Assembly: GCA_023425645.1 (NCBI GenBank)
Contig: JAFACG010000039.1
Span: forward strand, 1-64,000
Reading direction: 5' to 3'
From: Pseudomonadota bacterium
Lineage (GTDB): Bacteria > Pseudomonadota > Gammaproteobacteria > Burkholderiales > Burkholderiaceae_B
DNA: 64,000 nt
Part shown: positions 1-8,020 of the stretch, in pieces
How positions within the stretch are numbered: position 1 is the first letter of the stretch
How the letters are laid out: each line of letters begins with the position of its first letter
Position numbers and translations under genes: made by a program
The notes under the pieces: model-generated
The model's input: only the letters and a program-made list of their open reading frames with translations
Told to the model about the DNA's origin: nothing
The model's database searches: none

Positions 1-6
1 TACTGC

Positions 7-193
7 CTGAACCGCTTCACAAGCCGCAATGGTAAATCCTCAATCCTGAGCACTTAACGTTGCCGTCTCGTTTGCAGAACTTCAAACTATAACACAAGAA
101 TTTAACCCTGCGCAAGCTTTGATTTCCTGCCGGCTCGCCCTGCTTTCGGTGCGGGCCTCTGGGCCAAGGCGGTGAAAACAGACTGAACCGCTT
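7..193. repeat. 11-bp direct repeat ending each promoter-leader unit
   Basis: The word CTGAACCGCTT occurs at 7-17 and 183-193, each time downstream (minus-strand sense) of one of the two matching promoters. Promoter plus word therefore form a diverged tandem duplication with a period of about 155-176 bp. Confidence 0.5.
86..115 (-). promoter_or_regulatory. Sigma70-like promoter, proximal copy (reads off left edge)
   Basis: On the minus strand there is a TTGCGC -35 (110-115), an 18-nt spacer and a TATAGT -10 (86-91). The sequence just upstream of the -35 reads AAAGC, as in the second copy at 239-268. Transcription would run leftward through about 80 nt of leader and out of the window. The downstream gene is not visible. 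Confidence 0.5.
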
Positions 194-231
194 GCTGCCT
201 CGTGTCGGGAAACCCCCGTTCGCTGCAGCAA
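192..231 (-). other. Nested hairpin in the leader of the distal promoter
   Basis: Perfect 7-bp arms (TTGCTGC at 192-198, GCAGCAA at 225-231) enclose an inner CGGG/CCCG stem. The element starts within about 10 nt of the expected transcription start of the distal promoter, so the RNA 5' end would fold. It could be a small RNA or a leader structure. No RNA family was recognised. Confidence 0.35.
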
Positions 232-238
232 GAAAGAA

Positions 239-268
239 ACTATAGCACGGCGTTTTTCGACAACGCAA
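239..268 (-). promoter_or_regulatory. Sigma70-like promoter, distal copy (reads left)
   Basis: On the minus strand there is a TTGCGT -35 (263-268), an 18-nt spacer and a TATAGT -10 (239-244). It nearly duplicates the promoter 153 bp downstream, with the same flanking AAAGC and the same spacer length. It is followed by a structured leader (hairpin 192-231) and then the 11-nt word shared by both units. Confidence 0.5.
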
Positions 269-656
269 GCTTTTTGGAGTTCATTATCCTGCGCAGGACA
301 GCGGATTGCACTAAGCATTAACCCTAAGCCATTGATGCATATCGGATTAACCCTGTGTATTACCAAATGTAATATTTTTGCCGCGCTACGTGCTTGCCAT
401 GCTGTCGACCGCCCGCTCCCCGCTTTCTGCAGAGGAAGCATGTCCGGAACGGCCTGGATAGGACATATCTTATATAGGGAGACAGGGTCGCCATGCCCTG
501 GATTTCGCGCTCTCGCGCTCAGACCTCTCCCCGGCAGGCGGGCTCTTCGATAACCCATCTCTTCTATATATAGCTGCCCTCTCCCTATAAAGGCATGGCA
601 GCCTGCCTGACTTGGCCCTACACTACTCCAAGAAAGATACTCACAGCGAAACCACC

Positions 657-2120
657 ATGCATGAAGACATCCTGATCAACGTTACCCCCTTTGAAACCCG
701 CGTCGCCCTGGTCGAACAGGGCGCCGTCCAGGAAATACACATCGAGCGCAGCATCCAGCGCGGGTACGTCGGGAACGTTTATCTGGGCAAGGTCGCGCGC
801 GTGCTGCCCGGCATGCAAAGCGCCTTCATCGATATCGGGCTGGAGCGCGCCGCCTTCATCCACGTGGCCGACCTGCGCCAGAACCGCGTGGAGCGCAACC
901 ATGGCAATGCGCCCACGCCCATCGAAAAACTGCTGTTCGAAGGCCAGTCCCTGCTGGTGCAGGTCATCAAGGACCCGCTGGGCACCAAGGGCGCGCGCGT
1001 CTCCACCCAGATCAGCATCGCCGGGCGCATGCTGGTGTACCTGCCCTTCGATCCACATATAGGCGTGTCCCAGCGCATCGGCTCCGATGCCGATCGCATC
1101 GAACTGCGCGAACGCGTCACCCGGCTGATGGACAAGGACGAGAAAGGCGGCTTCATCGTGCGCACCCAGGCGGAATGCGCCACGGACGAGGAAATCGCAG
1201 CGGACCAGCTCTACCTGCGCACCTTGTGGACGCGCATTCAGGAACGCATACGCCAGCAAGGCGCGCCTTCCGTGCTGTACACCGACCTGAACCTGGCGCA
1301 GCGGGTGCTGCGCGACATGGTCACGCCCAACACGCATTCCATCATCGTGGATTCACGCACCGTCGTGCAGGAAATGAAGGAATGGGCGCAGATCTATACG
1401 CCGTCCGTGCTGGAGCGCATCCATCATCACAAAGGAAGCCGCCCCCTGTTCGATACCGCCAACGTGGACGAGGAAATCAAGCGGGCCCTGTCGCGGCGCG
1501 TGGACCTGAAATCCGGAGGCTACCTGATCATCGACCAGACCGAGGCGCTGACCACGGTGGACGTCAATACCGGCGGCTTCGTGGGCGGCCGCAACTTCGA
1601 CGACACGATTTTCAAGACCAATCTGGAAGCGGCCGTGGCGCTGGCCCGCCAACTGCGCCTGCGCAATCTGGGAGGCATCATCATCCTGGACTTCATCGAC
1701 ATGGATGATCCCGCCCACCGGGAATCAGTGCTCGAAGAACTGCAGAAAGCCTTGAGCAAGGACCGTACCCGGATCACCATCAATGGATTCAGCCAATTGG
1801 GCCTGGTGGAAATGACCCGCAAGCGCACCCGCGATTCGCTGGCGCACCAGTTGTGCGAGCCCTGCCCGACCTGCCAGTCGCGCGGCTCCATCCGCACTGC
1901 GCGCACGGTCTGCTATGAAATCCTGCGTGAAGTGCTGCGCGAAGCCAAGCAGTTCAATCCCAAGGAGTTCCGCATTCTGGCCGCCCAGGAAGTGGTGGAC
2001 CTGTTCCTGGAAGAAGAAAGCCAGCATCTGGCGGTGGCGGGCGACTTCATCGGCAAGCCGATATCCCTGGAAGTGGACGCGCACTATTCCCAGGAACAAT
2101 ACGACATCATTCTGCTGTGA
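657..2120 (+). CDS. rng: Ribonuclease G
   Basis: RNase E/G family endoribonuclease of about 487 aa, the normal RNase G length without the long RNase E tail. It trims the 5' end of 16S rRNA and takes part in mRNA decay. The N-terminal S1-like RNA-binding region spans roughly residues 35-125. The catalytic DNase-I-like part contains TTVDVNTGG (about 299-307) and ILDFIDMDD (about 344-352), which supply the metal-binding aspartates. The Zn-link CEPCPTC lies near residue 400. I chose the ATG at 657, not the open frame from 612, because the protein then begins MHEDILINVTP and aligns with known RNase G N-termini. maf and rlmH, its neighbours in many relatives, are not upstream here. Identification is firm. 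Confidence 0.97.
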   Translation: MHEDILINVTPFETRVALVEQGAVQEIHIERSIQRGYVGNVYLGKVARVLPGMQSAFIDIGLERAAFIHVADLRQNRVERNHGNAPTPIEKLLFEGQSLLVQVIKDPLGTKGARVSTQISIAGRMLVYLPFDPHIGVSQRIGSDADRIELRERVTRLMDKDEKGGFIVRTQAECATDEEIAADQLYLRTLWTRIQERIRQQGAPSVLYTDLNLAQRVLRDMVTPNTHSIIVDSRTVVQEMKEWAQIYTPSVLERIHHHKGSRPLFDTANVDEEIKRALSRRVDLKSGGYLIIDQTEALTTVDVNTGGFVGGRNFDDTIFKTNLEAAVALARQLRLRNLGGIIILDFIDMDDPAHRESVLEELQKALSKDRTRITINGFSQLGLVEMTRKRTRDSLAHQLCEPCPTCQSRGSIRTARTVCYEILREVLREAKQFNPKEFRILAAQEVVDLFLEEESQHLAVAGDFIGKPISLEVDAHYSQEQYDIILL

Positions 2121-2233
2121 TGCGCGCCGAAGGGCGGGCGCTCAATGCGCACCGCTCCGCCCTGCGCGGGCGGCACAAATAATGGAAGCGGTGCGCGAAT
2201 GGATCATGGGAGAAGAAAACTCCCGCTTCGGCC

Positions 2234-2689
2234 TTACTGGGCCACCGGCTTGAAGTCATCCTCGGGCTGCACTTCCTTGGGCGCCTCGTCCGGATTGCAG
2301 ATGCCGGGCGCCCGGATGGAGGTGAAGATCTCTTTGATCTGCTGCTGCACGCCGGCCTGGTAGCTGTAGACCTTGGCGTCCACCCAGCCCTTCTGCATCA
2401 AGGTCAGGTCCACCAGAATGGTTTTTTCCCATCCCGCCCCCTCTTCCAAGGGATAGCGCAAGGTGCCATAGCTCGCCTGGCGCTCGTCCATCTTGAAAAC
2501 GGCCGCCTTGCCGCACTCGGCCTGATGCTTGAAGAGCGCCCGCTGAATACCCACGAAATCCGTATTGATGCGGCGCTCGCTTTGCAGGTAGACCGAGCGG
2601 CGTAGATCGTCTTCGCGCAATTGCCCGTTCTGGACCGCACACCCGGCCAACGCGGCCAGTCCGGCCAGGATGATGATGCCTTTCTTCAT
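2234..2689 (-). CDS. Small hypothetical lipoprotein
   Basis: A 151-aa protein with a classic lipoprotein signal: positively charged MKK, a hydrophobic stretch, then the lipobox LAGC with the lipidated Cys at about residue 16. The mature part has no family I recognise. It has one further Cys pair and a Pro/Glu-rich tail ending in DDFKPVAQ. The ATG at 2689 is preceded by a good AAGGAA ribosome site. It lies 30 nt downstream of msbA on the same strand and is probably co-transcribed with it, so an envelope role is plausible but only inferred. Function unknown. Confidence 0.8.
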   Translation of the reverse strand: MKKGIIILAGLAALAGCAVQNGQLREDDLRRSVYLQSERRINTDFVGIQRALFKHQAECGKAAVFKMDERQASYGTLRYPLEEGAGWEKTILVDLTLMQKGWVDAKVYSYQAGVQQQIKEIFTSIRAPGICNPDEAPKEVQPEDDFKPVAQ

Positions 2690-2719
2690 GATGTTCCTTG
2701 GTTTGCGGCGCCGGGCCGC

Positions 2720-4513
2720 TCATTCGTTGAACTGAAACTGCATGCGGTACAGACTGGCGTAGACGCCATCGCGAGCCAGAAGCTCGTCGTGACGGCCCTG
2801 CTCGATGATGCGACCTTCGTCCAGCACCAGGATCTGATCGGCCTTCTGCACCGTGGAGAGGCGATGGGCGATGACCAGGGTGCTGCGGCCCTTCATCAAG
2901 GTCTCCAGCGAGGCCTGGACCTGGCGCTCCGACTCGTTGTCCAGCGCGGAAGTGGCCTCGTCCAGCACCAGGATGGGCGCATTCTTGATCAGGGCGCGCG
3001 CGATGGCCAGGCGCTGGCGCTGCCCGCCGGACAAGGCGTTGGCGTTCTCTCCTACCGGCGTGTCCAGGCCCTGGGGAAGGCCGGCGACGAAGTCACGCAG
3101 ATTGGCGGCTTCCAGCGCCTCCCAGATGCGCTCGTCCGAAACGTCCTGCCCGGCGCCGTAGGCCACGTTCTGGCCTATGGTGCCCTCGAACAGCACCACG
3201 TCCTGGCTGACCAGGGATATATGGCTGCGCAGGCTGCGCAGCTTCAGCTCCGGGAGCGCAATGCCGTCCACGCGCACCAGCCCGCCGGTGGGCTCGATGA
3301 AGCGCGGCAGCATATTGGCCAGCGTCGTCTTGCCGCTGCCCGAGCGCCCCACCAGCGCAACTGTCTGCCCCGGCTGCACGGAGAAACTGACATTGGAGAC
3401 CGTGTCCCGATGCGCATCGGGGAAGCGGTGATGCACGCCGTCGAACTCGATGTGGCCGCGCACTTCGGCGGGAAACTCCCGCTCGCCCGTATCGCGTTCT
3501 GCATCCTGGTCCACCAGCTTGAAGACGCTTTCGGCCGCCACCAGCATGCGCTGCATGGTGCCGGTGATGTTGGTCAGGCGTTTGATGGGATCGAAGATCT
3601 GTCCCAGCGCGGCCATGAAGGCGGCAAAGCTGCCGACCGTCAGCACGCCCGAATTGGCCTGGTAAAGAGCCACGAAGATGACGCCCGCCACCGCGATGGC
3701 CACGAAGAACTGGGTGATGGGCGAGAGGGCCGCATCCGCCGAGGCGGCGCGCATGGCGAAGCGCCGCAGCCGCCCGTTCACATAGGAGAAACGGGCGTTC
3801 TCTCGTTCGTAGCCGTCGAACAGCTTGATGACGCGCTGGGCGTCGATGGCCTCGCCCACCACGCGGGTCAGCTCGGCGTTCATGTTGACGGTATCCCGGT
3901 TGATGCGCCGCAGGCGCCGCGAGACCAGCTTGGCGACGAATACCGAGGCGGGCATGACCAGGAACACGATCACCGTCAGTTGCCAGGACATGTACAGCAG
4001 CACCCCCAGCAGCGCCACCACGGTCAGCACTTCGCGCACGATGACGGTCACCACTTCGGTGGCTACGCCCGTCATGGTGCCGGCGTCGATAGTGAAGCGG
4101 TTGAGCAGGCGCCCCGTGTCCCCGCGCTTGAATTCCTCGTCGGGCAGGCTGAGCAACCGGGTGAACATATCCCCGCGCAAGGTCAGCAGCATCTTGTTGG
4201 CCACCCACGCGAACAGGTACGTGCTGGCATAGGTGGTGATCCCGCGTACGAACATCAAGCCTATGACCGCCAGGGGAATGGACCAGACATAGTATGGCTT
4301 GGCCCCCGTGAAGCCGTCGTCGAGCAGCGGCTTCATGATCACCGCCAGCACGGGCTGGGTCGCCGAGGAAATGGCGACCAGGACCAGCGCCACCACCACC
4401 GCCTTCCAATAGGGCAGCAGGCGGCTGTAGATGCGCTTCCACAATTCCGACTTGACCGGATCGTGGCCCGCGGGCCGGATTTTTGTTTCTATGGCGTTGG
4501 ACAACGAGGACAC
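2720..4513 (-). CDS. msbA: Lipid A export ABC transporter MsbA
   Basis: A 597-aa half-transporter that flips lipid A-core across the inner membrane using ATP. The N-terminal six-helix ABC exporter domain covers about residues 35-340. The nucleotide-binding domain follows, with Walker A GRSGSGKTT near 390, signature LSGGQRQR near 495, Walker B ILVLDEATSALD and the H-loop AHRLS. Length and order match MsbA. The start appears to be GTG at 4513, because a TAG stop is directly upstream in frame and no ATG precedes the first helix. No clear ribosome binding site is visible. It diverges from a heptosyltransferase gene and lies upstream of a lipoprotein gene, consistent with LPS assembly. Confidence 0.95.
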   Translation of the reverse strand: MSSLSNAIETKIRPAGHDPVKSELWKRIYSRLLPYWKAVVVALVLVAISSATQPVLAVIMKPLLDDGFTGAKPYYVWSIPLAVIGLMFVRGITTYASTYLFAWVANKMLLTLRGDMFTRLLSLPDEEFKRGDTGRLLNRFTIDAGTMTGVATEVVTVIVREVLTVVALLGVLLYMSWQLTVIVFLVMPASVFVAKLVSRRLRRINRDTVNMNAELTRVVGEAIDAQRVIKLFDGYERENARFSYVNGRLRRFAMRAASADAALSPITQFFVAIAVAGVIFVALYQANSGVLTVGSFAAFMAALGQIFDPIKRLTNITGTMQRMLVAAESVFKLVDQDAERDTGEREFPAEVRGHIEFDGVHHRFPDAHRDTVSNVSFSVQPGQTVALVGRSGSGKTTLANMLPRFIEPTGGLVRVDGIALPELKLRSLRSHISLVSQDVVLFEGTIGQNVAYGAGQDVSDERIWEALEAANLRDFVAGLPQGLDTPVGENANALSGGQRQRLAIARALIKNAPILVLDEATSALDNESERQVQASLETLMKGRSTLVIAHRLSTVQKADQILVLDEGRIIEQGRHDELLARDGVYASLYRMQFQFNE

Positions 4514-4603
4514 CTATATACTATGTGATTGTGTTCATTTTAACGTTCATTGCCAGACGCTGAGCGTTCCCGCTCAAGATCGTGTTCCCGAGCAGTCCTG
4601 TTC

Positions 4604-5566
4604 ATGCCTCAACCATCTGCCCTCTACCTGCGACTTCCCAACTGGCTGGGTGATGTCTGCATGAGCCTGCCCTGCCTGCAGGCCCTGCTGGACACCGGCC
4701 TGCCGGTCGTCGTCTGCGCCCGCCCCTGGGCCAGGGAGCTGCTGTCCGCCTATCCCCTGCACGGCTTCATCCCCATGAGCGGGAATTGGCGCCGCGACGG
4801 CTGGGCCGTGCGCCGCTACCGCCGGCAGGCCGGCCACCGCCACGCCGCCGGGATACTGCTGCCCGACTCCCTGACCAGCGCCCTGACGTTCAAGCTGGCG
4901 GGCCTGCCGGCCTGCGGCTATCGGGATGACGGCCGCAGCCTGCTGCTGCGCTGGCCTTTGGCCAAGCCCAAGGCGCAGCTGCATGCGGTCGAATCCTGGT
5001 TCCACATCGTGCGCCAGGCGCTGCTGCGCTGGCGGCTGGATCCGGTGCCCGCGGCCGCACCCGCCGCCCTGGGCTTGAGGCTCACGCCCCTGCAGCGCCA
5101 GGAAGGCGACAACAGCCTGCGCCAGGCGGCCTTGCGCCCGGGCGACTATATCCTTATCGCCCCGACCGCCACCGGCCTGCACAAGGGTCGCGTCAAGGTC
5201 TGGCCGCACTTCGACGCCCTGACCCGTCACCTGCAGGCCCTGGGCAGGATCGTGGTCATGTGCCCGCCGCCCAATGAGCACGAAGCCGCCCTGGCGAACG
5301 CCCCCACAGCGCGCTGCCTGCCGTCCCTGCCTCTTGGCGCCTTCGCCCGGCTATGCCAGCAGGCCCAATGGGTGATCTGCAACGATTCGGGCGTATCCCA
5401 TGTGGCCGCTGCAGTCCAGGCGCGGCAACTGACCTTGTGCGGCGTCACCGATCCCGAAGACACCGGCCCCTGGTCGTCCCGCGCCCTGTGCCTGGGACGC
5501 GACGGCCAGTGGCCCGAACTGCAGGACGTCCTGTCCGCTCTCCAGCCTGTACCGGAGCCCGCATGA
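4604..5566 (+). CDS. Glycosyltransferase family 9 (heptosyltransferase-like)
   Basis: A 320-aa GT9 protein of the ADP-heptose:LPS heptosyltransferase type. The N-terminus LYLRLPNWLGDVCMSLPCL is the characteristic donor-domain start. PTATGLHKGRVKVWP (about 200-215) corresponds to the family KRWP-like region, and ICNDSGVSHVAAA (about 265-277) to the D/SG-H acceptor motif. It probably adds heptose to the LPS inner core on the cytoplasmic side of the inner membrane. The ATG at 4604 was chosen over an in-frame upstream ATG at 4550, since the conserved N-terminus begins seven residues later. It overlaps the next gene by ATGA. The exact position (I, II or other) cannot be told from sequence alone. 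Confidence 0.85.
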   Translation: MPQPSALYLRLPNWLGDVCMSLPCLQALLDTGLPVVVCARPWARELLSAYPLHGFIPMSGNWRRDGWAVRRYRRQAGHRHAAGILLPDSLTSALTFKLAGLPACGYRDDGRSLLLRWPLAKPKAQLHAVESWFHIVRQALLRWRLDPVPAAAPAALGLRLTPLQRQEGDNSLRQAALRPGDYILIAPTATGLHKGRVKVWPHFDALTRHLQALGRIVVMCPPPNEHEAALANAPTARCLPSLPLGAFARLCQQAQWVICNDSGVSHVAAAVQARQLTLCGVTDPEDTGPWSSRALCLGRDGQWPELQDVLSALQPVPEPA

Positions 5567-6327
5567 ACCTGTCCAGCATATTGACCAGCCTGGTCATTCC
5601 CCTGAATCTGTTTGCCGCCCTGCTCCTGCTGGCGGTGATCCTGTTCGCCACTCGCCACCGCAAGACGGCCGCCGCCCTGACGCTCAGCGGGCTGCTCTGG
5701 GCGGGCGCCTGGTCCCTGCCCGCCACCAGCCTGTGGGTGGGCGGCTATTTGGAAAACATGTATCCCTACCAGGCGGCGGCGCAGGTCCCGCAGGCCGACG
5801 CCATCGTGGTCCTGGGCGGCTATACGGCCCAGAACCGCAGCAACTGGTTCCTGCCCCAGACGGCGCGCAAGACCTCGGCCCGCGTGGAGCGCGCCGCCGA
5901 TCTGTACAAGGCCGAGCGCGCGCCCTATATCGTGCTGTCGGGCGCCGCCCTGGACGGCGGCGTCAGCGAAGCGAAAATGATGGCCCATACGCTGGGCACG
6001 CTGGACGTGCCGGCCTCGGCCGCCCTGATGGAAAACAACAGCCTGACCACGCAGCAGAATGGCGAATACACCGCCCGGCTGCTGAATGAAAAAGGCTTCA
6101 GGCACGTGCTGCTGGTCACCTCCGCCCTGCACATGCCGCGCGCCATGGCCATTTTCCGCAAGCAAGGAGTGGACGTGATCCCGGCCGGCGCGGCGCCCCA
6201 GATCACCCTGCCGGACGTGCCTGGCTTCTCGCGCTGGAAGCCCAGCCTGCTGGCGCTGCAGTCCAGCCGCTCCATCATCAAGGAATACGTGGGCATCCTG
6301 GTGTACTGGTCGCGGGGCTGGACATGA
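5563..6327 (+). CDS. DUF218 / YdcF-ElyC-like membrane protein
   Basis: A 254-aa protein with two N-terminal membrane helices (about 8-30 and 35-55), then a DUF218 domain. The domain begins [10 protein letters not shown], continues with [22 protein letters not shown] and includes the conserved [15 protein letters not shown] segment. Family members such as ElyC and SanA act in the envelope, and ElyC affects lipid-carrier use. The ATG at 5563 overlaps the heptosyltransferase stop (ATGA), so the two are translationally coupled, which favours a cell-envelope role. The specific reaction is unknown. Confidence 0.85.
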   Translation: MNLSSILTSLVIPLNLFAALLLLAVILFATRHRKTAAALTLSGLLWAGAWSLPATSLWVGGYLENMYPYQAAAQVPQADAIVVLGGYTAQNRSNWFLPQTARKTSARVERAADLYKAERAPYIVLSGAALDGGVSEAKMMAHTLGTLDVPASAALMENNSLTTQQNGEYTARLLNEKGFRHVLLVTSALHMPRAMAIFRKQGVDVIPAGAAPQITLPDVPGFSRWKPSLLALQSSRSIIKEYVGILVYWSRGWT

Positions 6328-6584
6328 TCTGCCGCGAAGGCTGCGGCGCCTGCTGCATCGCCCCGTCGATTTCCAGCCCTATACCTGGAATGCCTTCGGG
6401 AAAGCCGGCGGGAGTCCGCTGTGCCCAGCTTGACGAAGACAACCGCTGCAACGTGTTCGGCCGCCCCGAGCGGCCGGCAGTCTGCGGCTCCCTGCGGCCC
6501 AGCGGCGATATGTGCGGCGCCAGCCGCGAACAGGCGCTGCACTGGCTGGAGCGCCTGGAAAGAGAGACCTCGGTTTCGCTGTGA
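6324..6584 (+). CDS. YkgJ-like cysteine cluster protein
   Basis: An 86-aa protein starting [11 protein letters not shown], with further cysteines at RCAQL, RCNVFG, VCGSL and MCGAS. This is the CxxCC...C...C pattern of the YkgJ / zinc- or iron-chelating cluster family. Such proteins probably bind a metal or Fe-S centre, but their function is unresolved. It is at the short end for the family. The ATG overlaps the previous stop (ATGA), making it the third gene of the operon with the heptosyltransferase. No catalytic assignment is possible. Confidence 0.8.
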   Translation: MICREGCGACCIAPSISSPIPGMPSGKPAGVRCAQLDEDNRCNVFGRPERPAVCGSLRPSGDMCGASREQALHWLERLERETSVSL

Positions 6585-6624
6585 AATGTCGGGCGGCAGG
6601 GCGCCGAACAGATGAAACATCACG

Positions 6625-6651
6625 CCAGCTTTGAAAGCTGGATTTCAAAGC
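6625..6651. other. Two overlapping, mutually exclusive hairpins
   Basis: CCAGCTTT-G-AAAGCTGG (6625-6641) is a perfect palindrome. GCTTTGAAA-GCTGGA-TTTCAAAGC (6628-6651) is a second stem with 9-bp arms that uses the same left arm. They sit between two convergent genes, so they may act as a terminator, though no U-tract follows on either strand. Confidence 0.4.
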
Positions 6652-6715
6652 GGGCGATAATGCCGCGGACATTCATGTCATTGACAAAGCAACCGCGCAA
6701 GCAGGCTTACTCGGG

Positions 6716-7861
6716 TCAGTAGTTCAGGGCGACCTGGCGGTTCCTGTTGAGCATGGAGCGGGCGCGACGGTAGACCACTTCCGTATCGGCGGCGAACTTG
6801 CTCATGGAAAACTCCTGCTCGACACGACGCCGGGCGTTGCCGCCCAGGGTGCGCAGGCAGAACTGCCCGTCGAGCAATTGCTGAAGGTACTGTTGCAAGG
6901 CCTGCACGTCCCCCACGGGCACGACCCAGCCGTCCAGGCCGTCGCGCACATTTTCCGGCAGGCCTCCGGCCGCGGATACCAGCGTGGGCAGGCCAGCCGC
7001 CATGGTCTCGCAACTGGCGTAGGACGCGGCTTCCCGATACGAGAGCACGAAACCGACGTCGCTGGCCGCCAGCACCCGGCGCACATCCGACACCAGACCG
7101 GGAAAATTGACCGACTCCAGCATGCCCAGTTCGCGCACGCGCGCCATCATGGCATCGTTGGGCGGATCGCCGGCCACCAGTATGCGGATGCGCCGGCGTT
7201 GCGCTGGAGCCAGCCGACTGACCGCCTCCACCAACAGCAGCCAGCCCTTGTTCAGATCCGTGCCGCCTATGCTGCCAAAGACCAGGGCATCCTCGGGCAA
7301 GCTGCCGAAAAACGCCTGCCGCGCCTCTTGCCGCTGACTGCGGGACGGCGGCTGGAGGTAGGAAATGTCGATGCCGTTGCGCACCACGGTGATGGGTGCA
7401 CGCGCATAGCCCGATTGCCGCAGCTGCCGTTCCACGAATTCACACACGGCAATGGCCGACTGGGTGCCGAAACGGGCGCGCAGGCGATGGCCGAAACTGT
7501 CGACCTCGTTGGTATTGTGCTTGGTCCAGACAATGGCCGGCGCTTCGCGCAGTCCCAGGCTGGCGGCCATGAGATGACGATGATCCGCCCCGCCGTTGCA
7601 ATGGGCGATGTCGAATCGTTCGACCTTCAGGAAGCGGCGCAGGCGCAAGATCTCGGGCACGGCGGAAAACACGCGCGAGGTGTACAGGCCGGGCAGCACA
7701 CGCACATTGGGCAGGCGTGAAGCCTCCCGGAACAGGCGCCCGGTCGGCGGTGCGGCCAGCGTGAATTCGCAGCGGTCCGCCATTTCCCGCAACAGGCTCA
7801 GGACATAGGTCACATGACCGCCGCCATTGCCATGATGAATATCGGTAATGAGAACTTTCAC
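6716..7861 (-). CDS. Glycosyltransferase family 4
   Basis: A 381-aa GT4 retaining glycosyltransferase with two Rossmann domains. HHGNGGGHVTYVLSL is the N-terminal glycine-rich loop. VVRNGIDISY lies mid-protein. The C-terminal EX7E-like region includes SYREAASYASCETMAAGLPTLVSAAGG. I chose the GTG at 7861 because it follows GGAG with six-nucleotide spacing. The longer open frame begins with TTG at 7876. It is the last gene of the glycosyltransferase cluster but is separated by 159 nt from the gene upstream and may have its own promoter (7937-7964). It probably acts in LPS core or another surface glycan; donor and acceptor are unknown. Confidence 0.85.
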   Translation of the reverse strand: MKVLITDIHHGNGGGHVTYVLSLLREMADRCEFTLAAPPTGRLFREASRLPNVRVLPGLYTSRVFSAVPEILRLRRFLKVERFDIAHCNGGADHRHLMAASLGLREAPAIVWTKHNTNEVDSFGHRLRARFGTQSAIAVCEFVERQLRQSGYARAPITVVRNGIDISYLQPPSRSQRQEARQAFFGSLPEDALVFGSIGGTDLNKGWLLLVEAVSRLAPAQRRRIRILVAGDPPNDAMMARVRELGMLESVNFPGLVSDVRRVLAASDVGFVLSYREAASYASCETMAAGLPTLVSAAGGLPENVRDGLDGWVVPVGDVQALQQYLQQLLDGQFCLRTLGGNARRRVEQEFSMSKFAADTEVVYRRARSMLNRNRQVALNY

Positions 7862-7936
7862 AAATCGCTCCGCCAACAGCCTGCCTGGACAGCCTGCTCA
7901 ATACGCACCCCGAACGGATGCCCGTACGTGTCGGAG

Positions 7937-7964
7937 TTTATCTGTTAGTAAGCTTGCTGAACAA
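7937..7964 (-). promoter_or_regulatory. Candidate promoter for the GT4 gene
   Basis: On the minus strand: TTGTTC (-35, 7959-7964), 16-nt spacer, GATAAA (-10, 7937-7942), about 75 nt upstream of the GTG start. Direct copies of CTGAAC at 7957-7962, 7968-7973 and 7988-7993 overlap or lie upstream of the -35. Confidence 0.35.
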
Positions 7965-8020
7965 CAACTGAACAGAGTGAAAACCGGCTGAACGCAACTT
8001 AAATACAACACTTCTGCCGT

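Larger units (their letters stand above)
1..656. other. Non-coding left-edge region upstream of rng
   Basis: No convincing coding sequence is present. The small open frames on both strands have Cys/Arg-rich, unbiased translations and no ribosome binding sites. The stretch is clearly more AT-rich than the rest of the window. Its left half carries two minus-strand promoter-like units (listed separately) that read out of the window toward an unseen gene. Its right half (about 460-600) holds TATA-rich stretches near 469-476 and 565-571 that could drive rng, and two pairs of short inverted words (473-482 with 580-589; 490-497 with 592-599). No tRNA cloverleaf or rRNA sequence was recognised. Confidence 0.7.

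Noticed and set aside
17..558. Small open frames in the left-edge region on both strands
   Set aside because: No ribosome sites, no coding bias, and they overlap promoter-like elements. Not supported as genes.
2621..4528. Open frame of about 635 codons antisense to msbA, and similar ones over hrpA (16213-18537; 18568-20106)
   Set aside because: All mirror well-identified genes and have shadow-type composition.
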